This document shows, piece after piece, positions 5,964-14,114 of a stretch of 32,989 bases of DNA (position 1 is the first letter of the stretch; each line of letters begins with the position of its first letter). A model generated the notes under the pieces. That model did not search any database. It saw only the letters and a list, made by a program, of their open reading frames with translations, and was not told the DNA's origin. Location of the stretch: the NCBI GenBank assembly GCA_910588285.1, contig CAJUQB010000055.1:1-32989 (forward strand), given 5' to 3'. The translations under genes and the position numbers were made by a program. Source of the DNA: an uncultured Lachnospiraceae bacterium. Lineage in GTDB: Bacteria > Bacillota > Clostridia > Lachnospirales > Lachnospiraceae.

Positions 5964-8324
5964 ATGAAATATGTGATTGGCACCAGAAGCTCCAGGCTTG
6001 CGCTGGCGCAGGCAGAGGATGTCTGTAAGCGGCTGTCGGAGGCATATCCGGAGGATGAATTCGTGCTCCGCAGGGTGAAGACAAAGGGCGACCTGATTCT
6101 GGATAAGCCCTTGCATGAGATTGGAGACAAGGGGCTCTTTGTGAAGGAGATTGAGGAGCAGATCCAGAACCGCAGCATTGATATCGGCGTGCACAGCATG
6201 AAGGATATGCCGGCTCTGCCGGCTGACGGATTGCTCTTTGCAGAAGCCTGGAAACGGGAGGATCCCAGGGATGTGCTGATCCTTCGGGAGAAACGGTCTT
6301 TAGAGGAATTGCCCCAGGGGGCGGTGATCGGCACTGGCAGCAGACGGCGGGAATTCCAGCTGAAGCAGCTGCGTCCGGACCTTACGGTGGTAAATATCCG
6401 CGGAAATGTGGACACAAGACTTCGGAAAATGGAAGAGAATCAGCTGGACGGGATTGTACTGGCTGCGGCAGGCCTGCACCGGCTGGGGATGCAGGATCAG
6501 ATTACCATGTACCTGGAGCCAGAGGAGATGATCCCGGCACCAGCCCAGGGGGTTTTGGCCCTGGAGATCCGCAAGGAGGACGGGAAGCTGCTTCAGATGC
6601 TGAATGATTTAAGCGATGCCGATACGGCAGGGGCAGTGGCGGCAGAACGGGGATTCCTTCAGGAGATTGGCGGCGACTGCCATGTGCCCATCGGGGCTGT
6701 CTGCACAAAGGAGGCAGATGGCAGCTATGGCCTGCGGGCCATGTTCGGGAATGAAACGGGAACCAGGCAGGCCTATGCAAGGGTGTTTGGCAATAACCCA
6801 ATGGAGCTGGCCAGAGAGGCTGCAAGGGAGATTCGCCGGCAGATGGCAGGCACTGTCACCCTGGTGGGAGCCGGGCCGGGAGATGCAAAGCTGATTACCC
6901 TTGGGGGGCTTTCGGCCATCCGGGAGGCAGACTGCATTGTATACGACAGGCTGGCTTCCCCGGAGCTTCTGGAGGAGGCAAAGCCCGGCTGTGAGCTGAT
7001 CTATGTGGGAAAGGCCAGCAGCCGCCATACCATGAAGCAGGAGGAGATCAACCGTCTCCTGGCGGCCATGAGTATGAAGCATGAAAGGACGGTCCGCCTG
7101 AAGGGCGGCGATGTCTATGTATTTGGCCGGGGGGGAGAGGAGGGGCTGTATCTGCGGGAACAGGGCGTACCCTTTTCCGTAATTCCAGGAATCAGCTCTG
7201 CCATCTCCGGGCTGGCCTATGCCGGGATCCCCATCACCCACCGGGGGCTTGCCCATGGCTTTCGGGTGGTCACGGCCCACGATAAGGACGACCGGCTGAC
7301 AGACCTTGATTTTGCCTCCATGGCAAGGGGAAGGGAAACCTGTGTATTTTTGATGGGCTTAAGCAAGGTGGGGGAGATTGCAGACCGGCTGCTGGAGGCA
7401 GGCATGCCCGGGGATACAAAGGCAGCGGTAATCTCCCAGGCAACGACTCCGGGCCAGCGTACCTGCGTGGCCGAGCTCTCCCGGATTGCAGCTGCGGTGG
7501 AAGCGGCAGGGCTGGTTTCCCCGGCAGTGATTGTGGTGGGGAAAGTGGTGGGGCTGCGGGAGCAGCTGAGCTGTTTTGAACACCGTCCGCTCTTTGGCAG
7601 GCGCTACCTGCTCCCGGTGATTGGCGAAAAAAAGACCCGGCTTAGAGCGCTTTTACAGGAGCAGGGGGCGTTTGTTCAGGAGGTGCAGGTGGGAGACATA
7701 GCAAAGCTGCCCCGGCTGCTTACGGCAGAGGAACTCAAAGGCGTAGACTGGATGATTTTTACCAGCAAAAACGGTGTGGAGGCATTTTTTGAAAGCCTGT
7801 TTGACAGCGGCCTGGATGTGCGGAGCCTGGGGGACTTAAGGATCGCGGTAATCGGGGCGAAGACAGCAGAGGCTTTAGCGAAATACGGCATCCGCCCGGA
7901 CCTTGTCCCGGAGGAATTCCACAGCGATGCCCTGATCAGGGAGCTGCTGCAGACGCTGAAGGGACAGGAACGGGTATGGTATCTGAAAGCGGCAAATGCG
8001 GATCATTCTCTGAAGGAGGCTCTGGAGGCGGTCTGCACCCTGGAGGAGGTTGTGGTGTATGAGAACCAGGGCATTGCATTTGATCCAGAGGAGATCGGGG
8101 ATCTGGCAGGCTATGACGGCATCCTGTTTACCTGCGCCTCCTCTGCAAAGCGTCTGTTTGCCGGCTGCCGCGGCAAATGGAAGAAACTGGAAATGCCGGT
8201 TCCGATGTACAGCATTGGCCCCAAAACAACGGCGTGCCTGAAAAAAATCGGAATCGAAGAGGTGATGCAGGCAGTGCAGGCTGACTATGATTCCCTGTGC
8301 AGGCTGTGCATCCGCCAAAGATAG
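5964..8324 (+). CDS. Trifunctional fusion: hydroxymethylbilane synthase, uroporphyrinogen-III methyltransferase and uroporphyrinogen-III synthase
   Basis: One 786-residue chain carries three enzymes. Residues 1-295 are HemC (IGTRSSRLALAQ, GVHSMKDMP, GSRRREFQ, and the cofactor cysteine C239 in GGDCHVPIGA). Residues about 297-535 are SUMT/CobA (VTLVGAGPGDAKLITL, VYDRL, VRLKGGDVYVFGRGGEE, PGISSAI, GIPITHRG). Residues about 542-786 are HemD (FTSKNGVEAFF, AVIGAKTAEAL, FTCASSAKR, SIGPKTTACL). Together they turn porphobilinogen into precorrin-2, the branch point to sirohaem and B12. I chose ATG at 5964 over an upstream TTG because GGGAGG lies 7-12 bases before it and HemC proteins begin near MKYVIGTR. 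CobA-HemD fusions are known in clostridia; having HemC on the same chain is less usual. It closes the operon that begins at cobI. Confidence 0.95.
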   Translation: MKYVIGTRSSRLALAQAEDVCKRLSEAYPEDEFVLRRVKTKGDLILDKPLHEIGDKGLFVKEIEEQIQNRSIDIGVHSMKDMPALPADGLLFAEAWKREDPRDVLILREKRSLEELPQGAVIGTGSRRREFQLKQLRPDLTVVNIRGNVDTRLRKMEENQLDGIVLAAAGLHRLGMQDQITMYLEPEEMIPAPAQGVLALEIRKEDGKLLQMLNDLSDADTAGAVAAERGFLQEIGGDCHVPIGAVCTKEADGSYGLRAMFGNETGTRQAYARVFGNNPMELAREAAREIRRQMAGTVTLVGAGPGDAKLITLGGLSAIREADCIVYDRLASPELLEEAKPGCELIYVGKASSRHTMKQEEINRLLAAMSMKHERTVRLKGGDVYVFGRGGEEGLYLREQGVPFSVIPGISSAISGLAYAGIPITHRGLAHGFRVVTAHDKDDRLTDLDFASMARGRETCVFLMGLSKVGEIADRLLEAGMPGDTKAAVISQATTPGQRTCVAELSRIAAAVEAAGLVSPAVIVVGKVVGLREQLSCFEHRPLFGRRYLLPVIGEKKTRLRALLQEQGAFVQEVQVGDIAKLPRLLTAEELKGVDWMIFTSKNGVEAFFESLFDSGLDVRSLGDLRIAVIGAKTAEALAKYGIRPDLVPEEFHSDALIRELLQTLKGQERVWYLKAANADHSLKEALEAVCTLEEVVVYENQGIAFDPEEIGDLAGYDGILFTCASSAKRLFAGCRGKWKKLEMPVPMYSIGPKTTACLKKIGIEEVMQAVQADYDSLCRLCIRQR

Positions 8325-8479
8325 ATTTTATAAATTATAAATTCATAAAACGGCAGCTTCTGGCATAACATGAAATAACTGCATGTGTACTTCCGGTTTG
8401 TCCGCATATACTACTATCGTAGCAAACATGATTGCTGCAAGTACAAAAGGATAAAAGAAGTACAAAGGAGGTAATTCTC

Positions 8480-8683
8480 ATGTCAAATAGTTCTAACAAA
8501 GCAGCCGTACCTGAGGCAAAGGGCGCATTGAACCGCTTTAAATACGAGGTAGCCAGCGAGCTTGGAGTACCCTTAACAGAGGGCTACAACGGAAACCTGA
8601 CTTCCAGACAGAACGGTTCCGTAGGCGGCTATATGGTGAAGAAGATGATCGAGGCACAGGAGAGACAGATGGCAGGCAAGTAA
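8480..8683 (+). CDS. Alpha/beta-type small acid-soluble spore protein
   Basis: 67-residue spore DNA-binding protein. It has the germination-protease site KYEVASELGV (residues 21-30) and the conserved second helix region GYNGNLTSRQNGSVGGYMVKK (about 35-55, given here only as key parts). These proteins coat DNA in the dormant spore and protect it from damage. ATG at 8480 has a near-perfect AAAGGAGG nine bases upstream. The gene stands alone between the tetrapyrrole operon and a terminator. In the 155 bases ahead of it TATACTA (8407-8413) is a possible -10 element, but no -35 element at a standard distance was convincing; expression late in the forespore is expected from the family. Confidence 0.95.
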   Translation: MSNSSNKAAVPEAKGALNRFKYEVASELGVPLTEGYNGNLTSRQNGSVGGYMVKKMIEAQERQMAGK

Positions 8684-8722
8684 GCCGGTCATAAGAATAG
8701 GTTCCGGGAAATCAGCCGGAAC

Positions 8723-8760
8723 GGAAAAAGGAGCGGAAACCGCTCCTTTTTCCATATTTT
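8723..8760. terminator. Bidirectional terminator between the spore protein gene and rqcH
   Basis: GGAAAAAGGAGCGG (8723-8736), loop AAA, CCGCTCCTTTTTCC (8740-8753): a perfect 14-bp stem with a T run on either strand. It can end the spore protein transcript and the converging rqcH transcript. Confidence 0.9.
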
Positions 8761-10496
8761 TAGGATTCCACCAGGGTCATCCCGGAAATATCGCAGTCAA
8801 TGGCCATGGAATAGTTGGTATAATACACCACGAACCCCGGCTTGCTGCCGTTTGGCTTCTTGACATCCTTCCGTTTCAGATAATCAATCTCCACCTTCTC
8901 ATTGCCCCGTCCCTTGGAATAGTAGGCGGCCAGCCGGGCGGCCTCCTCAAAGGCCCGGTCCGGAAGCTCCTGGCCCTCGGTCTTAACCACCACATGGGAG
9001 CCGGGAATTCCCTTGGCGTGGAACCACCAGTCGCCGCCATTGGCAAATTTGAAGGTCAGCTCGTCGTTCTGGAAATTATTCTTTCCCACATACATATGGA
9101 AGCCGTCGGAGGAGAGGTAGTGGAAGGGCTTGCTTTTGATTTTTTCCTTTTTGCCGCCGCTCCGCTTCTTGATGTAGCCATACTGCACCAGCTCCTCCCG
9201 AATCTGGGTCAGGTCATCCTCAGAGACTGCGATATCCAGGGCAGCGGAGATGGATTCCAGGTGCAGGATCTCTGCATGGGTCTCCTGGATCAGCTCTGTC
9301 AGGGCCTCGTAGGTACGCTTCAGCTTGTTGTACCGGTCGTAATATTTCTGGGCGTTTTCCGGGGCAGTCAGCTGGGGATCCAGAGGGATCACAATGGTCT
9401 CATTGGTGTAATAGTTCAGGCAGGAGAGCTCCCTGGCCCCTTCTTCCAGGCCATATCCGTAGGTGTGCAAAAGCTCTCCGTATATCTTGTATTTGTCCCG
9501 TTTTTCCGTATCCTTTAGCTGCCGCAGCTGCAGGTCGTATTTTTTGCGGTTCCGGTCCAGGGCAGTGCCTGTGATCTTGCGCAGGTCTACGGATTTCTGG
9601 CGGATGCGGGTGTAGATATTTTTTTCCGCATAAAAGGCCTCCAGCACCTGGGAGATGGAAGGGTAGGAGACCTGCTCATAATCCTGGTACTGGGTCAGGG
9701 GGATGGAGGAAAAATCCACCGGCTCCCGGCCGTTTTTGATGATATTCGGGGAAAAGCGGCCTGCGCGGATATCTTCCATAAGATAGGAAAATTCCTGGTA
9801 CAGGTGCAGCTTCTCGTCGTCGCTGTAGGAATCGCAGGGAGCATCGCTGTCCAGTAAGGCCCGGTGGCACAATTCCGAGGCTGCCACAGGACTGATGCCG
9901 GTAAAGGAGGTGTAGATTGCCTTCCCCAGGGACACCGGCTTTCCAAGAGCTGCCAGGAATGCTTCTCTGCCGGCAGCCAGAGGGTCGGACTTTTCCTGGG
10001 TTTTGGGAATAAAATACTGCCGTCCGGGCAGAACCTCCCGCACGGAGCTGACGCTGCCGGAGATGTGCTTGATGCTGTCAATGATGCGGCCGTCGCTGTC
10101 GCAGAAGATGATGTTGCTGTGCTTGCCCATCAGCTCCACCACCAGCGTTTTCCGGCAGAGGTCCCCCAGCTCATTGAGGTGCTCCAGCTCAAAATTGATG
10201 ATTCGCTCCATGTCCGGCTGGTATACGGCAAGGATGCGGGCATTGGCAATGTGCTTGCGGAGCAGCATGCAGAAATTGGGGGCAGTCAGGGGGCTTGGCT
10301 TGTTCCTGTCCGTCAGGTATACCAGGGGAAGGGATGCGCTGGCAGAGAGCACCAGGCGCACCTGTCCCTCCCGTCCCTTGATGGTGAGCAGCAGCTCGTC
10401 TGCCTCCGGCTGGGCAATCTTGCTGATGCGCCCGCCCTGGGTATGATGCTGAATATCTTTTACTAAATTGGCAATTACAATTCCGTCTAGGGCCAT
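8760..10496 (-). CDS. rqcH: NFACT-family ribosome quality-control factor RqcH
   Basis: RqcH binds stalled 50S subunits and recruits alanyl-tRNA to add C-terminal alanine tails that mark stalled peptides for decay. The 578-residue product has the NFACT-N domain (MALDGIVIANLVKDI onward), the LMGKHSNII block (near 124), a central helical and coiled-coil part (about 285-430), and the C-terminal NFACT-R domain with YVGKNNFQND and WWFHAKGIPGSHVV. At the place of the Asp97-Arg98 pair described for the Bacillus protein it has Glu97-Arg98, a conservative change. It was formerly annotated as fibronectin-binding protein. On the minus strand AGGAG lies about eight bases before the start. It stands as a single gene, convergent with the spore protein gene. 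Confidence 0.93.
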   Translation of the reverse strand: MALDGIVIANLVKDIQHHTQGGRISKIAQPEADELLLTIKGREGQVRLVLSASASLPLVYLTDRNKPSPLTAPNFCMLLRKHIANARILAVYQPDMERIINFELEHLNELGDLCRKTLVVELMGKHSNIIFCDSDGRIIDSIKHISGSVSSVREVLPGRQYFIPKTQEKSDPLAAGREAFLAALGKPVSLGKAIYTSFTGISPVAASELCHRALLDSDAPCDSYSDDEKLHLYQEFSYLMEDIRAGRFSPNIIKNGREPVDFSSIPLTQYQDYEQVSYPSISQVLEAFYAEKNIYTRIRQKSVDLRKITGTALDRNRKKYDLQLRQLKDTEKRDKYKIYGELLHTYGYGLEEGARELSCLNYYTNETIVIPLDPQLTAPENAQKYYDRYNKLKRTYEALTELIQETHAEILHLESISAALDIAVSEDDLTQIREELVQYGYIKKRSGGKKEKIKSKPFHYLSSDGFHMYVGKNNFQNDELTFKFANGGDWWFHAKGIPGSHVVVKTEGQELPDRAFEEAARLAAYYSKGRGNEKVEIDYLKRKDVKKPNGSKPGFVVYYTNYSMAIDCDISGMTLVES

Positions 10497-10696
10497 AATG
10501 ATTCTCCTGTCGTTCTGGCAGATTTGGTAAATGAAGTCAAAAACCTGCCTTTTGACCCATTATCATAACATATCTGTCCATAACCTTCAAGAGAAAATCC
10601 GCAAATAAAAAGAGAGCCGGCTATTTTTTCGGTTCAGAAATGCCCGCAGGCTGCAAAAAATTTAATGGAAAATTTAGAAAATTTAGAAAAAGAAAT

Positions 10697-10725
10697 TTGA
10701 CTAATGGAAAATATTGTTCTATAAT
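10697..10725 (+). promoter_or_regulatory. Sigma-A promoter of yicC-gmk-rpoZ
   Basis: TTGACT (10697-10702), a 17-base spacer, and TATAAT (10720-10725). Transcription would begin near 10732. This rules out an ATG at 10714 as the yicC start and supports the ATG at 10771. The 200-base divergent gap to rqcH shows nothing else I can name, apart from AT-rich runs. Confidence 0.85.
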
Positions 10726-10770
10726 ATAGTCATCTATGCAAAAGTGAGTGTTACTATGCAGGAGGCTGAT

Positions 10771-11649
10771 ATGATCAATAGCATGACAGGCTTCGGCCGC
10801 TGTGAATTTGCCGATGAGCAGCGGCGTATCACTGTGGAGCTGAAGTCGGTAAACCACCGGTATCTGGATGTGAATATCAAGATGCCGAAGAGATTAAACA
10901 TGTTTGAAAATGCCATCCGGAACCTGCTGAAGGGCTATGTGCAGCGGGGAAAGGTGGATGTATTCATCACCTATGAGGATTTTACAGAGAATAAGATGAC
11001 CCTGCGCTACAACCAGGAGCTGGCGGAGGAATACAGGAGCTGCGCCAGGACAATTGCAGAGACCTTTGGGCTGTGCGACGACATGACGGCCAGCAGGCTG
11101 ATGCGGTTTCCGGAGGTTCTGACCATGGAGGAGCAGACCCTGGACGAGGAGCAGCTGTGGGAGCTGCTCTCCCAAGCCCTGAACCAGGCGTGCCAGCGGT
11201 TTGTGGAGGCCAGGAGTACGGAGGGTGAGAACCTGAAGACGGATCTGGTGGAGAAGCTGGATGAGATGCTGGGGTATGTGGAGCAGCTGGAGCAGCGGGC
11301 CCCCCGGATCCTGGAGGAGTACCGGGAGAAGCTGACCTCCCGGGTGGAGGAGCTGTTGGGGGATACCAGGCTGGATGAAGGACGTCTGGCCACGGAGATA
11401 ACGATTTTTGCGGATAAGGTCTGCAATGATGAGGAGCTGGTACGGCTTCGGAGCCATATTTCCGGGATGCGGGATGGGCTTCTGTCCGGCGGAGGCATTG
11501 GGCGCAAGCTGGACTTCATTGCCCAGGAGATGAACCGGGAGGCCAATACCATTTTATCCAAGTCCAATGATCTGACGGTATCCAACATCGGGATTGAACT
11601 GAAGACAGACATTGAGAAGGTACGGGAGCAGATACAGAATATCGAATGA
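10771..11649 (+). CDS. yicC: YicC/YloC family endoribonuclease-like protein
   Basis: 292 residues with the family start MINSMTGFGR and the closing block FIAQEMNREANTILSKS near residue 245, followed by the IELKTDIEKVREQIQN tail. YicC of Escherichia coli is linked to RNA degradation; the Bacillus homologue is called YloC. The ATG at 10771 was chosen because GGAGG (10761-10765) lies six bases before it; the in-frame ATGs at 10714 and 10756 sit upstream of, or within, the promoter and leader region. In Firmicutes the usual order is yicC-remA-gmk-rpoZ; here remA is absent and a short repeat fills the gap before gmk. Confidence 0.9.
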   Translation: MINSMTGFGRCEFADEQRRITVELKSVNHRYLDVNIKMPKRLNMFENAIRNLLKGYVQRGKVDVFITYEDFTENKMTLRYNQELAEEYRSCARTIAETFGLCDDMTASRLMRFPEVLTMEEQTLDEEQLWELLSQALNQACQRFVEARSTEGENLKTDLVEKLDEMLGYVEQLEQRAPRILEEYREKLTSRVEELLGDTRLDEGRLATEITIFADKVCNDEELVRLRSHISGMRDGLLSGGGIGRKLDFIAQEMNREANTILSKSNDLTVSNIGIELKTDIEKVREQIQNIE

Positions 11650-11709
11650 GGAGCTGCACAGCATATGGAATAAGGATCTGTACAGCATATCAAATGAGGA
11701 TATAATATG
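11645..11709 (+). repeat. 24-bp imperfect tandem repeat between yicC and gmk
   Basis: Units begin at 11645, 11669 and 11693 (AATGAG/AATAAG/AATGAG). The first two share CTG(C/T)ACAGCATAT; the third is partial and runs into the gmk ribosome binding site (GAGG) and start. The period is exactly 24 bases, and the array stays open in one frame until a TGA at 11707-11709 region, but it is not in the yicC frame. I do not call it a gene. Confidence 0.7.
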
Positions 11710-12345
11710 AGAGAGCAAAAGGGAATTTTAACGGTAGTGTCAGGGTTTTCCGGCTCCGGGAAGGGGACGATTATGAAGCGTCTGCTGGAGCGGTATCCAA
11801 AGGAATACGCCCTGTCCGTTTCGGCTACCACAAGACAGCCCCGGCCCGGAGAGGTCCATGGCAGGGAGTATTTCTTTGTTTCCGCAGAGGAATTTGAGGA
11901 TATGATTGCCAGGGGAGACCTGATTGAATATGCCCGCTATGTGGAGAATTATTATGGGACGCCCAGGGCGTATGTGGAGGAGCAGCTTCTGGCTGGCCGG
12001 AACGTGATCCTGGAGATTGAGATCCAGGGAGCGCTGAAGGTGAAGGAGGTGCTTCCGGATACGCTGCTGCTGTTTGTAACGCCGCCCTCGGCACAGGAGC
12101 TTAGGGCACGCCTGGAGGGGCGGGGGACAGAGAGCCCCCAGGTGATCGAAGCGCGCCTAAGGCGCGCGGCGGAGGAAGGCCAGGGCGTAGAGCAGTATGA
12201 GTATCTGGTGGTGAATGATGAGCTGGAGGAGTGCGTGACGCTGGTGCATCAGATCATTCAGTGCGAGCACAGCCGTATGGCGCGCTGCCGGAATCAGATC
12301 AATGAGATCAACAAAGAGCTTTCAAGCTTTGTGAAACAGTCATGA
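11707..12345 (+). CDS. gmk: Guanylate kinase
   Basis: Transfers a phosphate from ATP to GMP to form GDP. The P-loop VSGFSGSGKGT (residues 11-21) is followed by SATTRQPRPGEVHGREYFFV (GMP binding), the IEYARYVENYYGTP block and ILEIEIQGALKVK, which together identify the family; 212 residues is normal length. ATG at 11707 follows GAGG by about eight bases. It is cotranscribed with yicC upstream and rpoZ twelve bases downstream. Confidence 0.95.
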   Translation: MREQKGILTVVSGFSGSGKGTIMKRLLERYPKEYALSVSATTRQPRPGEVHGREYFFVSAEEFEDMIARGDLIEYARYVENYYGTPRAYVEEQLLAGRNVILEIEIQGALKVKEVLPDTLLLFVTPPSAQELRARLEGRGTESPQVIEARLRRAAEEGQGVEQYEYLVVNDELEECVTLVHQIIQCEHSRMARCRNQINEINKELSSFVKQS

Positions 12346-12357
12346 AAGGAGACAATT

Positions 12358-12642
12358 ATGTTACATCCATCTTATACAGACCTTATGAGAGTCGTAAACA
12401 GCAACGTTGAGATTGGCGAGGAGCCGGTGGTCAACAGCCGCTATTCCATTGTGATTGCCACAGCCAAGCGGGCAAGACAGCTGATTGACGGAGATGATCC
12501 TATGGTGGAGGGGGCAAATGGCAAAAAGCCCTTCTCTATTGCAGTAGACGAATTATACAAGGGCCAGGTGAAGATTCTGGGCGAAGAGGAATCGGAAGAA
12601 GCAGAGGAAGCATCCGTGGAGGCTTCCGAGGCTGAGGAATAG
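12358..12642 (+). CDS. rpoZ: RNA polymerase omega subunit
   Basis: Small subunit that helps assemble and stabilise RNA polymerase. The 94-residue product starts MLHPSYTDLM, has the conserved helix NSRYSIVIATAKRARQLIDG (about 25-44) and PFSIAVDELYKGQV, then an acidic tail of glutamate and alanine with no fixed sequence. AAAGGAG lies just before the ATG. Its position directly after gmk is the standard Firmicute order. A terminator follows the stop. Confidence 0.93.
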   Translation: MLHPSYTDLMRVVNSNVEIGEEPVVNSRYSIVIATAKRARQLIDGDDPMVEGANGKKPFSIAVDELYKGQVKILGEEESEEAEEASVEASEAEE

Positions 12643-12652
12643 CATGCAGGAG

Positions 12653-12696
12653 GATTGCCACATTATTTCGGAGGGGAATGATGTGGTAATCTTTTT
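12653..12696 (+). terminator. Intrinsic terminator after rpoZ
   Basis: GATTGCCACAT (12653-12663) pairs with ATGTGGTAATC (12681-12691), eleven pairs with one G-T, a 17-base loop, then TTTTT. It ends the yicC-gmk-rpoZ unit ten bases after the rpoZ stop. Confidence 0.75.
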
Positions 12697-12764
12697 AAAC
12701 CAGCAATCAAAGCATTTGTGAGAGTCCTTGTAAGGATTTTTGAGAGAAGGATATTGAGAACGAT

Positions 12765-14114
12765 ATGGAGAAGAGATCAGGAGAAAAGAACAGGAAGCTT
12801 CTTTTTATATCCCTTGGCTGCGATAAGAACCTGGTGGACAGCGAATATATGCTGGGGCTGCTTGGTGCAGAGGGCTATGCATTTACCGATGACGAGCAGG
12901 AGGCGGAGATCATCGTGATCAACACCTGCTGCTTTATCAATGATGCCAAGGAGGAGAGTATACAGACCATACTGGAGATGGCGCAGTACCGGACCGGGGG
13001 GGACTGCCGGGCGCTGATTGTAACCGGCTGTCTGGCCCAGCGCTATCAGGCAGAGATCTTAAGGGAGATTCCGGAGGTAGACGCTGTGCTGGGGACCAAT
13101 TCCTACCCGGAGATTGCAGCGGCCATTGAGGAGGTGCTGCAAGGGCATTCCTACGAGGCCTACCGGCCCCTTTCGGGGATCCCGAAGCCTGCGGCAAAGC
13201 GTTCCCTGACCACAGGCGGCCATTATGCCTATCTGAAGATTGCGGAGGGCTGTGACAAGCACTGCACCTATTGTATTATTCCCAGGATTCGGGGCAGCTA
13301 CCGCAGCGTCCCCATGGAGGAGCTGGTGGAGCAGGCCAGGGGGCTGGTACAGGGCGGTGTAAAGGAATTGATCCTGGTGGCTCAGGAGACTACCCTGTAC
13401 GGCATGGATCTCTATGGGGAGAAGTCCCTGCACCGGCTGCTGGATGCATTGAATGAGATTCCGGGCCTTGTGTGGATCCGGCTTCTGTACTGCTATCCGG
13501 AGGAGATCTACGGAGAGCTGATTGCAGCCATCAAGCGCAACCCGAAGGTATGCCACTATCTGGATATGCCCATTCAGCATATCAGCAATTCCATCCTGAA
13601 GCGGATGGGAAGGCGCACCACCAGGGAGGAGCTGACCGAAGCCATTGCCAGGCTGCGCCGGGAGATTCCGGATATTACCCTGCGGACGACCCTGATCTGC
13701 GGATTTCCGGGAGAGGGCCAGGAGCATCATCAGGAGCTGATGGAATTTCTGGAGGAGACAGGGTTTGACCGGCTGGGGGCATTTGCCTACTCGCCGGAGG
13801 AGGACACGCCGGCTGCGGAATTTCCGGATCAGATTGAAGAGGAGACCAAGGAGCAGTGGCGGGGCGATGTGATGGAGCTTCAGCAGGAGCTGATGTTTGC
13901 ACAGAACCATGATATGGTTGGACGGGAGTTATGGGTTATGATTGAAGGCCGGGTAGCAGATGAGAATGCTTATCTGGGACGTACCTACCGGGACGCGCCG
14001 GATGTGGACGGCTATATTTTCATCAATACCGGACAAGAGCTGGTAAGCGGCGATTTTGTGAGGGCCCGGGTGACCGGCGCTTACGAATACGATTTAATAG
14101 GAGAATTGCTATGA
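12765..14114 (+). CDS. rimO: Ribosomal protein uS12 methylthiotransferase RimO
   Basis: Radical SAM enzyme that adds a methylthio group to an aspartate of ribosomal protein S12. The 449-residue product has the N-terminal cluster cysteines C19 (SLGCDKNLVDSE), C55 (NTCCFI) and C89 (VTGCLAQ), the radical SAM motif C163-C167-C170 in GCDKHCTYCIIPRIRG, and a C-terminal TRAM domain from about residue 385. The SLGCDKN form, not GCQMN, separates RimO from MiaB. ATG at 12765 has a modest AGAAGGA upstream. Its stop overlaps the pgsA start by four bases (ATGA). Confidence 0.95.
   Translation: MEKRSGEKNRKLLFISLGCDKNLVDSEYMLGLLGAEGYAFTDDEQEAEIIVINTCCFINDAKEESIQTILEMAQYRTGGDCRALIVTGCLAQRYQAEILREIPEVDAVLGTNSYPEIAAAIEEVLQGHSYEAYRPLSGIPKPAAKRSLTTGGHYAYLKIAEGCDKHCTYCIIPRIRGSYRSVPMEELVEQARGLVQGGVKELILVAQETTLYGMDLYGEKSLHRLLDALNEIPGLVWIRLLYCYPEEIYGELIAAIKRNPKVCHYLDMPIQHISNSILKRMGRRTTREELTEAIARLRREIPDITLRTTLICGFPGEGQEHHQELMEFLEETGFDRLGAFAYSPEEDTPAAEFPDQIEEETKEQWRGDVMELQQELMFAQNHDMVGRELWVMIEGRVADENAYLGRTYRDAPDVDGYIFINTGQELVSGDFVRARVTGAYEYDLIGELL

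Noticed and set aside
8381..8413. Sigma-G promoter of the spore protein gene (GCATG and TATACTA)
   Set aside because: The spacing is about 21 bases, where about 18 is expected, so I mention the -10 element only.
10714..10770. Earlier starts of yicC at 10714 or 10756
   Set aside because: 10714 lies upstream of the -10 box of a strong promoter, and the best ribosome binding site serves the ATG at 10771.
11694..11707. TATAAT directly before gmk as a promoter
   Set aside because: There is no -35 element at the right distance, it adjoins the start codon, and the gene is part of the yicC operon.
13059..13910. Long minus-strand open frame inside rimO, and similar long frames opposite hemA, pepD, cinA, hisIE and rqcH
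   Set aside because: They lie fully within genes with clear family motifs, have no ribosome binding sites of note and show low-complexity, proline- and histidine-rich translations typical of antisense frames in GC-rich genes.
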